DNA of 64,000 nt, taken from contig NZ_FOCK01000002.1 of the NCBI RefSeq assembly GCF_900110085.1, forward strand, positions 62,001 through 126,000, given 5' to 3'. Each line of letters opens with the position of its first letter. Position 1 is the first letter of the stretch. The stretch is from Prevotella sp. ne3005 (GTDB lineage: Bacteria > Bacteroidota > Bacteroidia > Bacteroidales > Bacteroidaceae). The notes beneath the pieces are model-generated. The model made no database searches. It was not told where the DNA came from and saw only the letters and a program-made list of their open reading frames with translations. This document shows, piece after piece, positions 8,084 through 14,609 of the stretch. Position numbers and translations under genes: made by a program.

Positions 8084-10012
8084 ATGTATACAAAAGAAGA
8101 ATTAGAAGCTATGGATATACCCCAGCTAGTGGGTATAGCAGACCAGTTGGGCATCAAGGTAAAACCCGAGGACGAGATGACAGATGTTGTCTATGCCATC
8201 CTCGACAAGGCTGCAGAAAACAGTGCTGTCGCCGATGATTCCCCCAAACGCAAGCGTACACGTATCGCCAAGAAAGATACGAGTAAAGTATATACCGTCA
8301 ATGGCGACGAGGGCGAAAACCTCGACTCCAAGAGCAATCGCAAGAAAAAGAAGGTGGAGTCACCTTCGCTCTTCAGCGACCTGCCTGCTGCAGCGCCACA
8401 GCCCGAAGAGGAAGAAGCGCCCGCAGCACCCGCTCCCAAGCGTCGTGGTCGCAAGTCCAAGGCCGAGCTCGCTGCTGAGGCAGCAGCCGCCGAGGCTGCC
8501 GAACAGGCCGCTATGGAGGCAGAGAGAGTGCCTGAGGCAGAAGTACCTGAGGCCGAAGCGCCCGAGGCTGATTTCGTGGTGCCCGAGGCAGGCAACTTCG
8601 CCGACAATAATGCCGATGAGGATGCCACTAACGCTATCGAGCAGCTCCGCGAGCAGCTCTCCAACCGCAAGGAACAGCAGGCATACCCTGTCGATACCGA
8701 CGAGGTTGATGAGGACGGTGTATGGCTCGGCGACCCGGGCGATGGTACCGACTTCATCACGATGATCGATATCCCCATCGAAGACCAGGAAGCCCTGCCC
8801 ACGCTCGACATATTCGACCGTCCTGTGGCCCAGCAGGCACAGACCACAGAGAAAGAGTTCACCCGTCCGCAGGAAGCACCTAAGTACGATTTCGGTGACA
8901 TCATCACCGGCAACGGTGTCCTCGAGTGTCTCACCGACGGCTATGGTTTCCTCCGTAGTTCCGACTACAACTACCTCTCCTCGCCCGACGATATCTATGT
9001 ATCGCCCCAGCAGATTAAGAAATACGGTCTGAAGACGGGTGACGTCGTAGAGTGCACCGTCCGTCCTCCCCATGAGAACGAGAAATACTTCGCCCTCTCC
9101 AATGTCAACTCCATCAATGGCCGCCATCCCTCGGAAGTGCGCGACCGTGTGGCCTTCGAACACCTGACGCCCCTCTTCCCCGAAGAGAAGTTCACCCTCT
9201 GCGGCGACAAGGCAACCACCAACCCCAGCGTGCGCATTGTCGACCTCTTCTCTCCTATCGGTAAAGGTCAGCGCGCCCTCATCGTGGCCCAGCCCAAGAC
9301 TGGTAAGACCATACTGATGAAGGACATCGCCAATGCCATCGCTGCCAACCATCCAGAGGCCTATATCATGATGCTGCTGATCGACGAGCGTCCTGAGGAG
9401 GTGACCGATATGGCCCGCACCGTCGATGCCGAGGTGATTGCCTCTACCTTCGACGAGCCCGCCGACCGTCATGTCAAGATTGCAGGCATCGTGCTCGAGA
9501 AAGCCAAGCGCATGGTGGAGTGCGGCCACGATGTCGTCATCTTCCTCGACTCCATCACCCGTCTGGCCCGCGCCTACAACACGGTAGCGCCCGCCTCAGG
9601 CAAGGTGCTCACCGGTGGTGTCGATGCCAACGCCCTGCAGAAGCCCAAGCGTTTCTTCGGTGCTGCCCGTAACATCGAGGGTGGCGGATCGCTCACCATC
9701 ATCGCGACGGCACTGGTAGACACCGGCAGTAAGATGGATGAGGTGATCTTCGAAGAGTTCAAGGGTACTGGTAACTCTGAAATCCAGCTCAACCGCTCGC
9801 TCTCCAACAAGCGTATCTTCCCGGCCATCGACCTCGTTCAGTCGTCTACACGCCGCGACGATCTGCTGCATGATGACACTACCCTCAACCGCATGTGGAT
9901 TATCCGTAAGTTCATTGCCGAGATGAACCCCATCGAAGCCATGAACACCATCCGCGACCGTTTGGTAACCACCCGTTCCAACGAGGAATTCCTCCTCTCC
10001 ATGAACGGATAA
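8084..10012 (+). CDS. rho: Transcription termination factor Rho with long N-terminal insertion
   Basis: A hexameric RNA-dependent ATPase that ends transcription. I chose ATG 8084 ([15 protein letters not shown]), which starts the Rho N-terminal helical domain; an upstream in-frame ATG lies in the leader next to the promoter. After this domain (1-45) comes an insertion of about 190 residues rich in Ala, Glu, Pro and basic clusters, as seen in Bacteroidetes Rho. The cold-shock RNA-binding domain follows (about 277-340). The ATPase core has Walker A QPKTGKT near 405, [13 protein letters not shown] and an intact C-terminus. Total 642 residues versus 419 in E. coli. Confidence 0.96.
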   Translation: MYTKEELEAMDIPQLVGIADQLGIKVKPEDEMTDVVYAILDKAAENSAVADDSPKRKRTRIAKKDTSKVYTVNGDEGENLDSKSNRKKKKVESPSLFSDLPAAAPQPEEEEAPAAPAPKRRGRKSKAELAAEAAAAEAAEQAAMEAERVPEAEVPEAEAPEADFVVPEAGNFADNNADEDATNAIEQLREQLSNRKEQQAYPVDTDEVDEDGVWLGDPGDGTDFITMIDIPIEDQEALPTLDIFDRPVAQQAQTTEKEFTRPQEAPKYDFGDIITGNGVLECLTDGYGFLRSSDYNYLSSPDDIYVSPQQIKKYGLKTGDVVECTVRPPHENEKYFALSNVNSINGRHPSEVRDRVAFEHLTPLFPEEKFTLCGDKATTNPSVRIVDLFSPIGKGQRALIVAQPKTGKTILMKDIANAIAANHPEAYIMMLLIDERPEEVTDMARTVDAEVIASTFDEPADRHVKIAGIVLEKAKRMVECGHDVVIFLDSITRLARAYNTVAPASGKVLTGGVDANALQKPKRFFGAARNIEGGGSLTIIATALVDTGSKMDEVIFEEFKGTGNSEIQLNRSLSNKRIFPAIDLVQSSTRRDDLLHDDTTLNRMWIIRKFIAEMNPIEAMNTIRDRLVTTRSNEEFLLSMNG

Positions 10013-10021
10013 AGAAACAAG

Positions 10022-10056
10022 AAAGCCCTTCCACATCGGAAGGGCTTCTTTATTTC
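10022..10056 (+). terminator. Terminator between rho and the convergent A1S_2505-like gene
   Basis: A perfect 10-bp stem AAGCCCTTCC/GGAAGGGCTT (10023-10032 with 10038-10047) with loop ACATC is followed by TCTTTATTTCC. The preceding A-rich stretch allows it to act in both directions for the two converging genes. Confidence 0.85.
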
Positions 10057-10066
10057 CTGTCTCTTT

Positions 10067-10441
10067 TTACCACCCTAAGGGCAGCACGATGTTTTCCACC
10101 TCATGGGCTTTCTCAAACAGCGGAGAAATCTCCTCGTTGGTAAAGCCAGCGATACCACAACCTATACGAGTCACGAGGAAAGTCAGTTCAGGGTGCTGGC
10201 GTGCAAACGCTATAAACTCATCCACGTAGGGTTTGATGGTCTCTACTCCACCCTGCATTGTAGGAATGCCGTAGCTCTGACCTTGCAATCCAACGCCCTG
10301 ACCCCAGATGGCACCAAACTTCTTGTAAGCGATATAAGCCGCTCCGCCACCATGTGCCCCAGCCAGATTACTGCCAAACACAAAAACCTCATTCTTCTCC
10401 AAATGCGTTATCCGCTCAGGTGTCACTCTCTGCTGTTCCAT
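10067..10441 (-). CDS. A1S_2505-type small protein with a FGSNLAG motif
   Basis: A 124-residue soluble protein. It carries VFVFGSNLAGAHGGGAA, a GLQGQSYGIPT segment and FLVTRIGCGIAGFTNEEISPLF. These belong to a family often annotated as A1S_2505 phage non-structural-like and related to macro/ADP-ribose-type folds. The biochemical role is unknown to me; a nucleotide-derivative-binding fold is suggested by the glycine-rich motifs. I prefer ATG 10441 (MEQQRVTPE) over the ATG seven codons upstream. It lies 7 bp downstream of a small ORF in the same direction. Confidence 0.75.
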   Translation of the reverse strand: MEQQRVTPERITHLEKNEVFVFGSNLAGAHGGGAAYIAYKKFGAIWGQGVGLQGQSYGIPTMQGGVETIKPYVDEFIAFARQHPELTFLVTRIGCGIAGFTNEEISPLFEKAHEVENIVLPLGW

Positions 10442-10448
10442 ATTTATT

Positions 10449-10622
10449 CTACTTAATATCATTAAAAAGCCAAGCCTCCTTGGCAGTTTTCAACATTGCA
10501 ACTTGCTGCAAGGCTTGCTCTCGCGTAGCATGCGATGATGGACGCCCCAATGAGAGGCGCACATCCCATGCAGAGTCCTGCATGCTCTGATAGATTGAAT
10601 CTAGAAAAATCTCCTCTCCCAT
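10449..10622 (-). CDS. Small ORF of 57 codons preceding the A1S_2505-like gene
   Basis: MGEEIFLDSIYQSMQDSAWDV to LFNDIK, 57 residues, no recognised domain, signal peptide or membrane helix. It resembles a small soluble alpha-helical protein. Support comes from a -7 TATATTTG (10639-10646) about 17 bp upstream of the ATG and a tight 7-bp spacing to the next gene. It may be co-translated with the A1S_2505-like protein. A longer start at 10649 would overlap the promoter, so ATG 10622 is favoured. Confidence 0.55.
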   Translation of the reverse strand: MGEEIFLDSIYQSMQDSAWDVRLSLGRPSSHATREQALQQVAMLKTAKEAWLFNDIK

Positions 10623-10638
10623 AAACCTTTTTCGGGTG

Positions 10639-10646
10639 CAAATATA
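10639..10646 (-). promoter_or_regulatory. -7 element for the 57-codon ORF and A1S_2505-like gene
   Basis: TATATTTG on the minus strand directly abuts the terminator hairpin at 10648-10690. No TTTG at the standard -33 position was found. Confidence 0.5.
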
Positions 10647-10647
10647 C

Positions 10648-10690
10648 AAAAAAGCCCTCTAATATCATTCATTAGAGAGCTTTTTCTTGT
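10648..10690 (-). terminator. Terminator downstream of the BACON lipoprotein gene
   Basis: On the minus strand AAAAAGCTCTCTAAT and ATTAGAGGGCTTTTTT pair around a short AT-rich loop and end in a T run. The hairpin lies about 100 bp after the lipoprotein stop and abuts the -7 element of the next gene. Confidence 0.75.
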
Positions 10691-10792
10691 GTTAATCTAT
10701 GTCAATCCCCAATCAGTTTGGGACATCGTGAATTATGTCAATGATCATATTACCGACTCCACATAGTGTCATAAACAGCTGTTGTCATTTCT

Positions 10793-12463
10793 TTATTTTG
10801 ATTTTACAGGCCTTATTGCAAATCCATAGTATTGATTAAAACCAAAATCGGCACTCCCAAAAAATGAAGAATCTAATACAAGTGTCAAGACATATCCTAA
10901 TGAATATTGAGTGGAAGTATAATACCTCAAATACTTGCCATCCTGATTAAAATCTGCGCCGCCAGCTGCAGGCATGAATATCGAATTACCATTATTACTT
11001 GTTACTTTATAACCATTCATACCATTAATTTGCATCCATTCCCAAGAGCAATTTTTTAATAACTCCGTCATTTCATCTCTTGTAGGCATTCTCCATTTAC
11101 CTCCTAAATTTACAGTTGCAGCATCGTATTGAGTACCACTTATATCTTTCCCTATGAAAATATATTGTTCCATATTATTATCATAATATAAGTAATTATT
11201 CTGGTTATAGCTACTTTTCTCAGCAGTTTCTCCCCATGCAAAGCTAGCTCCCACATTCTCAGGATTCTCAGCTCCAAGATTATATGCAGACCATAATACA
11301 GACAAACCTAAATCAACTGCTTCTGCTTTATAAACAATTTTTTTCTGGACATCTACACTAACCTTATCAGACTTCTTCCCATCTAACGTTGATACAGAAA
11401 TAACAGCCACACCTTTCTTTTTTCCTTTGACAACACCATCACTATTTACAGTTGCAATAGAGGTATCAGAAGAATCCCATTTTAAGTTTTGATCTGTATT
11501 ATTTTCATATTTGATTGCGTAAGATTCACCAACATATATGCTTATATCACGACTCGTAATATATAGCCCCCTTGTTTGTGAGATATGTACTTCCTTAGAT
11601 AAATCCCATTTGGTGTTTTGTGATTTTAAAACAACTGTAGCAGTTCTACCTGAGTTGCTAGACAAGGGTGATATATTTAGTTTCTGAGTAAAACTAAGAT
11701 CGTTATTATTGATTCTTCCAGCATCTATTATCCAGTCCTTATCAATAATCATTTCTAACTTTATATTCGTCTTTACTGATATCTCAATAGTTGAAGCATC
11801 TTCTAATACCGAATAATTCTCCTTTTCAATATCAATAAACGGGGTTAGTGATTGAGTTATTGTTATTGAAGACGAAGCTCTTGAGTTCTTGTCGGTTATG
11901 AGAACTGTAGCTTGTCTTTCGTCTCCGCTATTATTCTTTTCCGCACTCAATACAATTTTAGAATCTTTGAGGCCCCTTGTGGCTAATTTTTTTTGACTTA
12001 ACCAACTCGAATTTGAAGGTATTTCGACAATATAATCTACATTGCTTTTAACATTAATAGTTATATCTCCTCCTTCTTCAGGAACATCATAGTTGTCCTT
12101 GTCTATCAAAATGGCATCATTCTGTTTTTGGACTACTTTGAATGATAGGATTGTACCATCTTCTGGATCTGTAAGTGTGATTACAGCCTGACGTTCCTCA
12201 TAAGTATCATTCGGTTGAACATTAATAACAACCATGGAGGTTTGTATAGTAGCACTACACCAATTGGCACTGCTTGATACAGTACATTTGCTTAGATCTT
12301 TTGTACCAATTGTTACAGTTTTGCTGTTAGTTCCAGTTTCAAAGGTTTGATCGCTAACAATTTGACCTTTCAATGGACTGGAATAATCTTCACCACAAGA
12401 CATAACACAAACGCTAAGAAGTACTGCCAATAAAGCAGAGAGCGAATACTTAATTGTTTTCAT
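10793..12463 (-). CDS. Surface lipoprotein with BACON repeats, Ig-like domain and FISUMP-like C-terminus
   Basis: A 556-residue lipoprotein: signal peptide with lipobox VMSC (Cys23), then about three beta-rich BACON-type domains, each with the Trp and ITL/ITITQS strand signatures (VVQKQN, ITITQSL, ISQTRG ends), to about residue 300. A bacterial Ig-like group 2 domain follows (about 300-372; WDSSDTSIATVNSDGVVKG). The last 180 residues (VDLGLSVLWSAYNLGAENPE, FAWGET, WRMPTRDEM) match the FISUMP/DUF1566-like domain common in Bacteroidetes surface proteins. It is likely exposed and binds glycans or mucin. It is much more AT-rich than flanking genes, suggesting horizontal acquisition. Confidence 0.88.
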   Translation of the reverse strand: MKTIKYSLSALLAVLLSVCVMSCGEDYSSPLKGQIVSDQTFETGTNSKTVTIGTKDLSKCTVSSSANWCSATIQTSMVVINVQPNDTYEERQAVITLTDPEDGTILSFKVVQKQNDAILIDKDNYDVPEEGGDITINVKSNVDYIVEIPSNSSWLSQKKLATRGLKDSKIVLSAEKNNSGDERQATVLITDKNSRASSSITITQSLTPFIDIEKENYSVLEDASTIEISVKTNIKLEMIIDKDWIIDAGRINNNDLSFTQKLNISPLSSNSGRTATVVLKSQNTKWDLSKEVHISQTRGLYITSRDISIYVGESYAIKYENNTDQNLKWDSSDTSIATVNSDGVVKGKKKGVAVISVSTLDGKKSDKVSVDVQKKIVYKAEAVDLGLSVLWSAYNLGAENPENVGASFAWGETAEKSSYNQNNYLYYDNNMEQYIFIGKDISGTQYDAATVNLGGKWRMPTRDEMTELLKNCSWEWMQINGMNGYKVTSNNGNSIFMPAAGGADFNQDGKYLRYYTSTQYSLGYVLTLVLDSSFFGSADFGFNQYYGFAIRPVKSK

Positions 12464-12510
12464 AATTATTGGTATTTTATTGTTAATAAATTGTTTTAGT
12501 CATTGGATAA

Positions 12511-12658
12511 TAAAAAACGTGAGCAAATTACTTCGCTTACGTTCTCGAGGTATCTGCAAACACCTAACCTACTTAAACGAGTAAAAGCTCACGCCATCAG
12601 GCGCGAACGATCTCCTTTACTCTTGTAGGTTCTTTCAAATTTGCAGATTTTCGAGAAC
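12511..12658 (-). ncRNA. Structured 5' leader of the BACON lipoprotein gene
   Basis: Transcription from the promoter at 12758-12789 gives a leader of nearly 290 nt. Within it lies one long hairpin. Stem blocks pair as 12651-12658 with 12541-12548, 12640-12647 with 12553-12560, 12625-12631 with 12566-12572, 12616-12622 with 12579-12585, and 12600-12608 with 12587-12595, closed by a 4-nt loop. This totals 39 base pairs. A GCTCACG (12518-12524) followed by a T run can pair either locally with GTAAGC or with CGTGAGC (12587-12593) inside the hairpin. This suggests an attenuator or a conserved regulatory RNA. I could not match it to a named family. Confidence 0.6.
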
Positions 12659-12757
12659 AAGAATCTAAGTCGACGCTTCACAATATGTCTGTTTTTAAAT
12701 CTTCGTTATGTTACCATACGCAGTTTTATTAATGGGTTCAACTTTATAATACGTTTG

Positions 12758-12789
12758 CAAATATAGGAAGATTATTTGATAACACCAAA
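12758..12789 (-). promoter_or_regulatory. Promoter of the structured leader and BACON lipoprotein
   Basis: Minus-strand -33 TTTG (12786-12789), 20-bp spacer and -7 TATATTTG (12758-12765). The start site would be near 12750. Confidence 0.75.
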
Positions 12790-13060
12790 TTATTCGCCTA
12801 AAATCTTCATTTTGTGACTGGAATTGAGGTTGTACTTGAAGTATGTCATATGATCAGGATTCAAGTGCATCTACAAGTTGAGAATTAAAAGAATAGCCTA
12901 CATGCCTACATAAATAGGCTATAATCACTTGAAATATAATAGGATAGCCAAAAAGGAGCCTACATAAAGCCTACATGTAGCCTACATACAGCCTACACAA
13001 AAAAGGGGTTTTATGAGCAAAATAGCGTCTTTTTGTATTCAAAAATGTTCTTTTAGAACA

Positions 13061-13160
13061 CGAAAGACTATCTTTTGTCATGCGAAAGACTATCTTTTGT
13101 CATGCGAAAGACTATCTTTTGTCATGCGAAAGACTATCTTTTGTCATGCGAAAGACTATC
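13061..13160. repeat. Four and a half 22-bp tandem repeats
   Basis: The unit CGAAAGACTATCTTTTGTCA plus TG starts at 13061, 13083, 13105, 13127 and 13149; the first four copies are identical and the last is partial. There are no spacers, so this is not a CRISPR array. GACTATC of the last copy is followed at 13175 by its complement GATAGTC, allowing a hairpin. The array sits in the core of the inverted-repeat element. Confidence 0.92.
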
Positions 13161-13214
13161 TAAAGTGCTGCGAAGGATAGTCTAAAGATCAAGGAAGGAT
13201 ATGGATGGTTCACC

Positions 13215-13295
13215 AATTCTCTAGAGAATTGCAGACTTTAGTCCGGGTAAAGTTCTAGAGAGTGACGACTAAACTCGTGAATTCTCTAGAGAATT
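13215..13295. repeat. Pair of perfect 16-bp palindromes
   Basis: AATTCTCTAGAGAATT occurs at 13215-13230 and again at 13280-13295. Between them lie a partial copy (GTTCTAGAGAG near 13251) and the near-palindromes GACTTTAGTC and GACTAAACTC. The arrangement resembles paired binding sites for a dimeric DNA-binding protein. Confidence 0.85.
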
Positions 13296-13531
13296 TCAAA
13301 GTCATCAAGGAGCATACTGGATGTTTAAGCAACACAAATGGGAGGTTTAAAGTATCTAAACATGCAGTTTATGCCTGCGAAAACGATAAAAACATGTAGG
13401 TACTATGTAGGCTGCATGTAGGCTTTATGTAGGCTAACAATTTGCTAAATACTTAACACCTAGAATGATACGCACAAATCATGTAGGCATGTAGGCTATA
13501 TTGTAATTTTCATCAAAAAACTGTGAGAATA

Positions 13532-13825
13532 TCAAACATAGATAACGTCTTTTTGAATGTTAGACTTAAACAGGGGTCTCAAAGAATCACGAAACCGAAC
13601 TAAGTTTACATCACATCCGAAAAGGGCTTTCAATGCCTCTTTCAAGTCATACATCATAGAGAGCGTTGGTTGTTTTACTTCAACAACGATGTCAATATCG
13701 CTCGTATCAGTATTCTCTTTTCTTGCGACAGAACCGAAAATACCGAGTTTTATAATGCCGTATTTAGCCCCAGAAGAACTTTTGAATTCGGCCAATTTAT
13801 TTACACAGTCTTGAAGTACCAACAT
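13532..13825 (-). CDS. MNT-type nucleotidyltransferase, orphan
   Basis: A 97-residue minimal nucleotidyltransferase. The catalytic motif reads GSVARKENTDTSDIDIVVE, with the two metal-binding Asp residues, and a third acidic strand is present as CDVNLV. Such proteins usually serve as MntA-type antitoxins that modify a neighbouring HEPN ribonuclease. No HEPN gene (Rx4-6H) is adjacent on either strand here, so the protein is an orphan or acts on a partner elsewhere. I chose ATG 13825 (MLVLQDCVNKL). The gene lies just outside the right arm of the inverted-repeat element. Confidence 0.8.
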   Translation of the reverse strand: MLVLQDCVNKLAEFKSSSGAKYGIIKLGIFGSVARKENTDTSDIDIVVEVKQPTLSMMYDLKEALKALFGCDVNLVRFRDSLRPLFKSNIQKDVIYV

Positions 13826-13918
13826 ACACCTAAAACATTTTCTACGCTGCAAAGATCATTCCGATGACAGGTAACACTGACCCTTCACCGAGGCAACTGG
13901 GAATCATAAGCAACATGA

Positions 13919-14236
13919 TCATCGTTCAGGCGATGGTTCTGATGCAATCATCGATGGGAACTCAAATTCGACCTCATTGAGTTCTGATAACGAATCTGCA
14001 GAAGTTCTGATTCGCCTCGCTAAATCATATAGAGCACCTTGAAGCTGAAGCTTCTCTTCATCGCTAAAGCCACCAACGCCACCATTACCATCAATACCAT
14101 CCAGCTTATGATACAGCCATGATGATGACTTCCCGAAATAGCCTCTTGCAATCTCACGCCAAGATACAGTAAGAAGAATATCTTGAAGTTTCTCCTTTAC
14201 ATGCGTATCAACTTTTTCATTTAATAATGTTTCCAT
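13919..14236 (-). CDS. DUF5053-like small protein
   Basis: A 105-residue acidic soluble protein, METLLNEKVDTHVKEKLQDILL to MIASEPSPER. It contains SWREIARGYFGKSSSWLYHKLDG followed by EKLQLQGALYDLARRIR, which resembles the Bacteroidales DUF5053 family and a short helix-turn-helix-like segment. Its function is unknown; members are often in mobile regions. It starts 11 bp after a 46-codon ORF and is preceded by AGGAGG, a Shine-Dalgarno match that is rare in this genome. This supports foreign origin. Confidence 0.7.
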   Translation of the reverse strand: METLLNEKVDTHVKEKLQDILLTVSWREIARGYFGKSSSWLYHKLDGIDGNGGVGGFSDEEKLQLQGALYDLARRIRTSADSLSELNEVEFEFPSMIASEPSPER

Positions 14237-14247
14237 AATTCGTCCTC

Positions 14248-14388
14248 CTATTCAGGTAAATCAACCAATTTATCGAAGCATTGAACTGCATACCACAAAA
14301 GTTGTGGATGCCCATTAGGGAATGATAGCCTATAATTCCTAATTGCAGCAATCAATTCTTCTTCGTCTTTTGATAATTCAACTTTCAT
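14248..14388 (-). CDS. 46-codon ORF upstream of the DUF5053-like gene
   Basis: A short acidic protein: MKVELSKDEEELIAAIRNY, LSFPNGHPQLLWYAVQCF, DKLVDLPE. I recognise no family. Support is good for such a short gene: a complete promoter (14407-14438) starts transcription about 10-15 bp upstream of the ATG. The TAG stop overlaps an AGGAGG that serves the next gene, and spacing to that gene is 11 bp. The pair probably forms a bicistronic unit. Confidence 0.65.
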   Translation of the reverse strand: MKVELSKDEEELIAAIRNYRLSFPNGHPQLLWYAVQCFDKLVDLPE

Positions 14389-14406
14389 ACTGTTTAATAT
14401 GTACTG

Positions 14407-14438
14407 CAAATATACTACGAATTTTCGTACTAAGCAAA
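14407..14438 (-). promoter_or_regulatory. Promoter with operator-like palindrome for the 46-codon/DUF5053 pair
   Basis: Minus-strand -33 TTTG (14435-14438), 20-bp spacer and -7 TATATTTG (14407-14414). Inside the spacer lies the inverted repeat TACGAA-TT-TTCGTA (14416-14429), positioned like a repressor operator. Confidence 0.7.
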
Positions 14439-14488
14439 TTATTTAAAGAAAATTATCATTTTGTAGCAGGTTGAAGGATTATACTCAT

Positions 14489-14514
14489 ACTCGTGCAAAT
14501 ATTTTTGCGCGAGT
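14489..14514. terminator. Hairpin of uncertain role between tilS and the accessory genes
   Basis: ACTCGTGCAAA and TTTGCGCGAGT form an 11-bp stem (one G-T) around a 4-nt loop. The plus strand continues AT-rich, but no rightward gene ends here, so a terminator role is only possible. Confidence 0.4.
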
Positions 14515-14582
14515 TGGGATAATTTTAAAATAATTTTATCTCTCTACACCCTCAAATAGAGTAATAAATCATTATCCTTACA

Positions 14583-14605
14583 CACGATTTTCAATCAAAA
14601 TCGTG
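14583..14605 (-). terminator. Probable terminator of the tilS operon
   Basis: A perfect 9-bp stem CACGATTTT/AAAATCGTG with a 5-nt loop begins just past the tilS stop codon. It lacks a strong T run, so termination may be inefficient or the hairpin may stabilise the mRNA end. Confidence 0.55.
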
Positions 14606-14609
14606 GATA

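Larger units (their letters stand above)
12893..13499. repeat. 607-bp non-coding element bounded by symmetric inverted arms
   Basis: Two arms of about 104 nt face each other. The outer 19 bp (12893-12911 and 13481-13499) are perfect inverted copies with core TAGCCTACATGCCTACAT. After 45 nt on each side come inner 40-nt blocks (12957-12996 and 13396-13435) that are inverted copies with 36 of 40 identities. Both are built from repeated AGCCTACAT. The 399-bp core has no ORF and contains 22-bp tandem repeats and palindromes. Equal spacing on both sides indicates one ancestral inverted repeat. I saw no clear target-site duplication and no transposase. Confidence 0.8.

Noticed and set aside
8191..8934. 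247-codon minus-strand ORF rich in Ser and Ala
   Set aside because: It is antisense to the low-complexity insertion of rho, with no start signals; composition explains the open frame.
13061..13160. Possible CRISPR array
   Set aside because: The 22-bp units are directly adjacent with no spacers, and no cas gene is near.
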